A stretch of DNA of 44,345 bases from a virus: the IMG/VR virus record IMGVR_UViG_3300015360_000076, positions 1-44,345 of that record; one strand, 5' to 3'. Position 1 is the first letter of the stretch. The number at the start of each line of letters is the position of its first letter. A program made the translations under genes and the position numbers. Of this stretch, positions 37,594 to 42,087 are shown in pieces. The notes beneath the pieces were generated by a model. It searched no databases. It had not been told where the DNA came from and saw nothing but the letters and a program-made list of their open reading frames with translations.

Positions 37594-37658
37594 TGGAACA
37601 TGCAATTGTTTTAATCATAACTTTCGCAATTTTATCCTTCTTCACGCTTCGGAGATAA
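37593..37658 (+). CDS. 21-aa membrane peptide
   Basis: Starts in a TAATG overlap. MEHAIVLIITFAILSFFTLR is one hydrophobic helix. Its end carries cggag, the ribosome site of the following nuclease gene. Confidence 0.45.
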   Translation: MEHAIVLIITFAILSFFTLRR

Positions 37659-37659
37659 C

Positions 37660-38145
37660 ATGCACATAGCTTTAATCATTCTTGCAATACTCATTTACGC
37701 AATTGTAGAAGCGTATAAGCACTTTCGTAAGCCCATCGGCCCAGATAAATTGGAACAAGCTCACCGATCTATTGGCGAACTTGAAACGCAGCTTAAGCTT
37801 TCGAAAGCTTCGAACATTGAAATAGCTGACGTTTGTACAAAAATGCGAGGGGAGTTTGAAAAGCTTCGTCATCAGAAAATATCTGCGGATGTTAAGATGG
37901 GGCAAAAATCTGAGAATCTTCTGCCGTTTCTACAGAGCTTTCCATATCGCGATGAAGAAATTCGCGGACTATTTAATCCTTTAGACCTCATTGTTTTCAC
38001 CGAAACTGAAGTTATCTTCGTGGAAGTAAAAACTGGAGCAGCGCAATTATCGGATAAGCAGAGAAGAATTCGGGACAATATAAAAGCTGGCCGCGTAAGG
38101 TTTGAGATACATAGGATGAATGAGAAAGGCGTGAGCGTAAAATGA
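37660..38145 (+). CDS. Membrane-anchored Holliday-junction-resolvase-like nuclease (Endonuc_Holl type)
   Basis: 161 aa. N-terminal transmembrane helix (HIALIILAILIYAIVEAY), a coiled coil (about 30-65), then a PD-(D/E)XK-type core: NPLDLIVFTETEVIFVEVKT (Asp, Glu-x-Lys) and SDKQRRIRDNIKAGRVRFE. This matches the family of endonucleases related to archaeal Holliday junction resolvases. May resolve branched DNA before packaging, near the membrane. Confidence 0.8.
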   Translation: MHIALIILAILIYAIVEAYKHFRKPIGPDKLEQAHRSIGELETQLKLSKASNIEIADVCTKMRGEFEKLRHQKISADVKMGQKSENLLPFLQSFPYRDEEIRGLFNPLDLIVFTETEVIFVEVKTGAAQLSDKQRRIRDNIKAGRVRFEIHRMNEKGVSVK

Positions 38146-38405
38146 AGAATGCTCAGGAGTTTGTTTATGAACTTGATCATATCATTAGCCCGCTTTTGCC
38201 AGAAAAAGTGTTTTTCCACTGCATGAGAATGACCTCATTTGCTCACTCTCTCAGAATTAGATTCGTAGATTTTGACCACACTACCAGCTATTTTCACAAA
38301 GAGTATGATTTCTCAAACAGGGACGCTATGGTTCGAGAGCTGATAAAAGATACTCAAGAGTTTACTGAGATATGGAACAGTCCTCTAATGAAGGCGCTTA
38401 GATGA
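38142..38405 (+). CDS. Tagged protein (NSPLMKALR tail)
   Basis: 87 aa, ATGA-coupled to the nuclease. His/Phe-rich body and a C-terminal helix TEIWNSPLMKALR. The last two tail residues read Leu-Arg. Fold unknown. Confidence 0.7.
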   Translation: MKNAQEFVYELDHIISPLLPEKVFFHCMRMTSFAHSLRIRFVDFDHTTSYFHKEYDFSNRDAMVRELIKDTQEFTEIWNSPLMKALR

Positions 38406-38608
38406 AAGCTGGGGATTTATTCATCTACAATTGCTCTTTCTACGGTACTTGCGAACTTGAGTTCAAATGCGTAAACAAGTACGGAAACTTCGAATTTCAT
38501 AAAACATGGAACCACGAATTTCCTGTATGGGTTTGGTTAGAATCAGAGCTTCACTTGCTTGTCCCTAAAGACGTTTACAACTCCCCTCTAATGAAGGCGC
38601 TTAGATGA
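38402..38608 (+). CDS. Tagged aromatic protein (NSPLMKALR tail)
   Basis: 68 aa. MKAGDLFIYNCSFYG could be a degenerate SH3-like start; rich in Trp and Phe (NHEFPVWVWLESE); ends DVYNSPLMKALR. Tail identical to the previous gene, including much of the DNA (cctctaatgaaggcgcttag in both), which suggests recent tail copying. Confidence 0.7.
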   Translation: MKAGDLFIYNCSFYGTCELEFKCVNKYGNFEFHKTWNHEFPVWVWLESELHLLVPKDVYNSPLMKALR

Positions 38609-38823
38609 AAGTCCCAGTTACCAAAGAAGAGCACCAGTCTATGACTTATTTGCCCGAGTTTAATAAAGCTCACGGGACTAACTTAGATTCATGGGAAGAT
38701 TACTACAATGTGATTAAGTTCGATTATTCTGAATTTGAAGATGGGCAATATGAAGAGGAATACGAAGCTTATGTAAAATGGTGCGAAATCTTGAACTCTC
38801 CCTTATACAAGGCGCTCTTATGA
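38605..38823 (+). CDS. Tagged acidic protein (NSPLYKALL tail)
   Basis: 72 aa. Second-family member: EYEAYVKWCEILNSPLYK. Very acidic (EFEDGQYEEEYEAY). ATGA overlaps at both ends. Confidence 0.73.
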   Translation: MKVPVTKEEHQSMTYLPEFNKAHGTNLDSWEDYYNVIKFDYSEFEDGQYEEEYEAYVKWCEILNSPLYKALL

Positions 38824-39041
38824 ACATCGGCGATGAAGTTGTTGTTATTCGTGCCAGTTTTGGTAATAGTGAGGAGGTTGGCAGAAAGGGTATTATTCAT
38901 ACATTTAATGATGGTTTCAGCATATACTTCACACATTTCCAAGTGGCTCTTTATGGCTTCCCTGGAACTTTCGGCTACAAAAATGGCGATATAGAACTCA
39001 CTGAACTTTCCAAATCCCCTTTGTGGCAAGCATTGAAATAA
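38820..39041 (+). CDS. SH3-like small protein with SPLWQALK tail
   Basis: 73 aa from ATG 38820 in the ATGA overlap. MNIGDEVVVIRASFG; ends LSKSPLWQALK, combining a Trp with a terminal Lys. Last tagged gene in the window. Confidence 0.72.
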   Translation: MNIGDEVVVIRASFGNSEEVGRKGIIHTFNDGFSIYFTHFQVALYGFPGTFGYKNGDIELTELSKSPLWQALK

Positions 39042-39070
39042 CTTCCGCAGCATTACTTTTGCGAAAAGCT

Positions 39071-39086
39071 GTGCTAGTATAATGCT
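39071..39086 (+). promoter_or_regulatory. Recurrent promoter element (best copy)
   Basis: GTGCTAGTATAATGCT with a consensus -10 TATAAT (39078-39083). Exact reverse complement of 25139-25154. Upstream CTTCCGCAGC matches the region before 27121. No good -35 at 16-18 bases. Confidence 0.6.
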
Positions 39087-39104
39087 AATACACCTTCATA
39101 AAAG

Positions 39105-39446
39105 TTGGGACAATTGGGTAAGAAGCCGCATAAATCATTCCCTGACGACACTGAAAAAAAGAAAATCAAAGCTCAAAGCCATCAACTTAAGTTTTTGGAG
39201 AAGGAAGTTAAACGCTTGAAAGCTGAGCTTGCTACTTTAAACGCAGCATTTCGTAAATCTGCCGACTATATGGCGGATGAATCTGGCCCAATTCCTGTCG
39301 AAAAGCTTATTAAGGATGCTAATTCTCATAAGCCGCTAATTGAATCAAAGAAGATTGTGCCGGAGACTAAGGAAGAAACTCGGGCAAAGTGGAAAGCTTG
39401 GATTGAGGATCGCGTAAAAGCGCAAGGAGATAAAAATGAAGAGTAA
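39105..39446 (+). CDS. Coiled-coil protein
   Basis: 113 aa from TTG 39105; TTG 39114 is equally possible, and neither has a clear ribosome site. Basic N-terminus, coiled coil at about 25-55 (QLKFLEKEVKRLKAELATLN), charged C-terminus. The leader from the upstream promoter would be only about 15 bases. Function unknown. Confidence 0.62.
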   Translation: MGQLGKKPHKSFPDDTEKKKIKAQSHQLKFLEKEVKRLKAELATLNAAFRKSADYMADESGPIPVEKLIKDANSHKPLIESKKIVPETKEETRAKWKAWIEDRVKAQGDKNEE

Positions 39447-39576
39447 GTTCATGTGCTTTTCGAGATCAATTGATGACAAAGATGGAAAGCCTTATGGGTT
39501 TATCTGGCTCACTGCTTGCTTTACTAAGGGCAATTATAGGCTGTTTCCTATCGGATGGTATAACCTACGCAATTAA
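39436..39576 (+). CDS. Small unknown protein, 46 aa
   Basis: ATG behind aaggagataaaa, overlapping the preceding gene by 11 bases. Aromatic and beta-rich (PYGFIWLTACFTKGNYRLFP). No family recognised. Confidence 0.58.
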   Translation: MKSKFMCFSRSIDDKDGKPYGFIWLTACFTKGNYRLFPIGWYNLRN

Positions 39577-39599
39577 TGCCTTAGCATTGGCACAAGTCT

Positions 39600-39618
39600 T
39601 GCATTGTGTTAGTATTAT
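39600..39618 (+). promoter_or_regulatory. GCATTGTG element overlapping the HNH gene start
   Basis: TTGCATTGTGTTAGTATTAT: the half-site GCATTGTGT plus a TATTAT box. If TATTAT (39613-39618) is a -10, transcription would begin at or after the ATG at 39622, so this is either an operator or the HNH gene starts later or is leaderless. Confidence 0.4.
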
Positions 39619-39621
39619 GCA

Positions 39622-40017
39622 ATGGACGCAAAGACTAAACGTATGATTGTCGGTTACTCTAGAAGACTCAGCTTAAGCTGGGAACCTAGAATGTCCGCTA
39701 AGAATAAAGCTAAAGTTGGTCCTGCTCTTCATCGCTGCTCAAAATGCGGCTCTTACAATTACGAGGGCGAATCTAAAAAGACATTCGAAAAGTACGTTAA
39801 GCAGTTTCCTGAAGTGCTTGTAAATTTCCACCGCATTGAAATGGACCATATCGTTCCAGTTGTTCAGGTTAGCGGATGGACTTCTTGGGATGCCTTCTTC
39901 AAGTCTCTGTTCTGCCCAGAAGATAACTATCGTGCTCTTTGTAATAACTGTCACCTAGCTAAAAGTCACCGAGAGGGCTTCATGAGAAGAGAGTCAAAAA
40001 AGGACGATAAAAAATGA
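39622..40017 (+). CDS. HNH endonuclease
   Basis: 131 aa. Zinc and HNH elements: HRCSKCGSYNY, IEMDHIVPVVQVSGW, LFCPEDNYRALCNNCHLAKS. This arrangement is common among phage HNH proteins, which may be homing endonucleases or packaging-associated nickases. No ribosome site. ATGA overlap with a tiny ORF at the end. Confidence 0.82.
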   Translation: MDAKTKRMIVGYSRRLSLSWEPRMSAKNKAKVGPALHRCSKCGSYNYEGESKKTFEKYVKQFPEVLVNFHRIEMDHIVPVVQVSGWTSWDAFFKSLFCPEDNYRALCNNCHLAKSHREGFMRRESKKDDKK

Positions 40018-40073
40018 ACAATATGAAAACATTCACACGTGCCGCTTCGGCAAAAGGTAATGATGAAAACTAA
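40014..40073 (+). CDS. Possible 19-aa coupled peptide
   Basis: ATGA overlap with the HNH stop; product MNNMKTFTRAASAKGNDEN. It overlaps the next start by 14 bases and may serve to couple translation. Confidence 0.3.
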   Translation: MNNMKTFTRAASAKGNDEN

Positions 40074-40851
40074 CTGCATTCTATTCTTGCTAGGACTTTT
40101 CCTATGCACATCTTCTTCTGCGCAAGCTCAAGATATTGTACTTACTAAAGACAATCACATCGTATTTTCAGGCGTTGTTGACGATAGCTCTGTTGCAAAA
40201 GCTCAAATACAATTGGGACAATTGTCTAAGAACTTACATTCTTTTCAAACCATCTACCTAGTTTTAGACACTCCTGGAGGATCTATTTCTGCCGGAAATC
40301 TGTTCATCGACTATGCTAAGTCTTTGCCTCAGAATATCAAACCCATTTGCATTTTTTGCGCAAGTATGGGCTATCACTTCTTCCAAAGTTTTGGCGAAAG
40401 AATCGTTTACGGCTCAAGCACTTTAATGTCCCACAGAGCTTCTCTTGGCGGATTGTCTGGGCAAGTTCCAGGTGAGCTTGAATCTAGACTTGCGAATATT
40501 AAAGCAGTTCTTCAGCAAATGGATGAAGTTACTGCGAAGAGAGTGGGGCTTTCTGTAGAAGCTTATAGAAAGCTTATTCATGACGAGTTATGGCTTGATG
40601 GGAAATCTGCTGTAAACTTGGGACATGCTGACAGAATTGCAAAAATTCGCTGCTCTCAGGACTTGGTAGATGGAGTGAAGTCGGAATCAGTTAATTCAAT
40701 GTTTGGCACAGTGGACTTAACCTTCTCAACTTGCCCGCTAATCACAGGCTACCTATCTGCCAGTCTTTCGATTGGAAATACCTTCAGAAGTAAAGCTGAA
40801 GCAATTCAATACGTGCGTAAAGTTAAAAGAACGAAAATGTGGGGGTTTTAA
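40060..40851 (+). CDS. Exported ClpP/SppA-like serine protease
   Basis: 263 aa from ATG 40060 (40063 also possible; aaaagg upstream). Signal peptide CILFLLGLFLCTSSSAQAQ with a likely signal peptidase I site after AQAQ. ClpP-fold pattern: VLDTPGGSISAGNLF, nucleophile Ser in CASMGYHF, His in LMSHRAS. Acts outside the cytoplasm if the signal works. The C-terminal 60 residues include two Cys and a basic end (VRKVKRTKMWGF). Distinct from the cytoplasmic ClpP-like protein at 14214. Confidence 0.82.
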   Translation: MMKTNCILFLLGLFLCTSSSAQAQDIVLTKDNHIVFSGVVDDSSVAKAQIQLGQLSKNLHSFQTIYLVLDTPGGSISAGNLFIDYAKSLPQNIKPICIFCASMGYHFFQSFGERIVYGSSTLMSHRASLGGLSGQVPGELESRLANIKAVLQQMDEVTAKRVGLSVEAYRKLIHDELWLDGKSAVNLGHADRIAKIRCSQDLVDGVKSESVNSMFGTVDLTFSTCPLITGYLSASLSIGNTFRSKAEAIQYVRKVKRTKMWGF

Positions 40852-41246
40852 TGAAACCGTCTATCGACGAGCTACTTGCGAAAGTAGCTGAAGGTAACAA
40901 GCCTAAGCGGCGAATTGAGAATCATGCAAGTGTTCTGCGCTTTCTTGATGAAACGAAGCTTGAAATTGGAACTTTGGCCGTACCAACTTTTGTAATCTTC
41001 TGGTTTTACCGGAACATTTGGCCAGGTGATCGCCACTACAAGGCAAAGAAAATAGTCTTCTTCCGAACTTTCAACAGGAAGTTCCCGCAATATCGCATCG
41101 GTAAACAGCGGTACTACCTTCTGAAAGAGGGCGTTATAGAAGTGAACGATGAAGTTTTAAAACAGGCTAAAATTTATGACAAGCAGTTCTGGGCGAAAAA
41201 AACCAAAGTACGACTACTTGAACAAACAGGGAACAGTGAAGAATAG
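40851..41246 (+). CDS. Unknown basic protein
   Basis: 131 aa from ATG 40851 (TAATG overlap). Basic (KPKRRIENHASV and RTFNRKFPQYRIGKQRYYLL), possibly nucleic-acid-binding. No motif placed. Confidence 0.66.
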   Translation: MKPSIDELLAKVAEGNKPKRRIENHASVLRFLDETKLEIGTLAVPTFVIFWFYRNIWPGDRHYKAKKIVFFRTFNRKFPQYRIGKQRYYLLKEGVIEVNDEVLKQAKIYDKQFWAKKTKVRLLEQTGNSEE

Positions 41247-41793
41247 AAGAGATTTCATAGAAGCTGATTATGTTGACGGCGTGTTCAACGAGAAGGGCGA
41301 GCAAACTATTCGCGCATTAAATGAAGTGGAACGAGAATTCTTGTCCCAATTTTATGCCGAAGAGGTTCATGGAAACTTCGCCAAAACTAAAGAGATATCT
41401 GCGCAAGAAGCTGTTCATAAGCAATTGAATCGCCAAATGAGAGAAACTCGCAAGCTAATCAGCAGCGAGGAAGTTCTTGAGTTGCAGATAGAAATTGATA
41501 AAGCTTATAAAAAATTGGTACATCTTAGATCGGAAACGAACACTTTTTACCCCGAAGATGCGGACAGGCATGAGATTTTCAAGAACGGAAATAATAGACG
41601 GGAGGATGTTTTTAACAGAGCAAAGTCGGCAAATAAGCTTATTGCGTTCGATGTTCCTGAATATGATGCATTCACTTCGCGGGCAGAGAAGAGCATAAAT
41701 CCAGAGCATTTAGTTTTGGAGTATCTAACGAAGAAGCCGGTGAAGAGAACAGCATTGAAGAAGCGGAAGAATAGTTCTGAAGATGCGTTTTAG
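41176..41793 (+). CDS. Unknown charged helical protein
   Basis: 205 aa from ATG 41176, overlapping the upstream gene by 71 bases; a GTG near 41236 would shorten the overlap and remove about 20 residues. Helical, charged, basic C-terminus (KKPVKRTALKKRKNSSEDAF). The last plus-strand gene; possibly a packaging or head-assembly accessory by position only. Confidence 0.65.
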   Translation: MTSSSGRKKPKYDYLNKQGTVKNRRDFIEADYVDGVFNEKGEQTIRALNEVEREFLSQFYAEEVHGNFAKTKEISAQEAVHKQLNRQMRETRKLISSEEVLELQIEIDKAYKKLVHLRSETNTFYPEDADRHEIFKNGNNRREDVFNRAKSANKLIAFDVPEYDAFTSRAEKSINPEHLVLEYLTKKPVKRTALKKRKNSSEDAF

Positions 41794-42080
41794 AACATCC
41801 TGAAGATTTCGATACCAGCTTTAGCAATTCCTGCAAATATTCCGATAATCCCCAAAAGCTTTAGCACTCCGTTTAATTGCGAAACATGCTTTTCAATGGG
41901 CTTAATGCCAGCTTCTAAAGCCGTAATGTGCCTTTCTGCTAAATCGGTGCGGAAAATATGATGTTTTAAATCAGAAGCTTGCGCAGATTGTACCACTTTT
42001 ATGTCAGTGATGTCCGTACTTACTTTATCTAACTTCTCATCCATCTTTTCCAATAGCTTTTTTAAATCATCCATTCGCAT
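41790..42080 (-). CDS. Coiled-coil protein with C-terminal membrane helix (XhlA-like layout)
   Basis: 96 aa. Residues 1-60 form a coiled coil (LKKLLEKMDEKLDKVSTDIT); the C-terminal helix VLKLLGIIGIFAGIAKAGIE is hydrophobic. The layout resembles XhlA-type haemolysis/holin-associated proteins. Convergent with the gene ending at 41793, with overlapping stops. Confidence 0.65.
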   Translation of the reverse strand: MRMDDLKKLLEKMDEKLDKVSTDITDIKVVQSAQASDLKHHIFRTDLAERHITALEAGIKPIEKHVSQLNGVLKLLGIIGIFAGIAKAGIEIFRMF

Positions 42081-42087
42081 CTACCTT

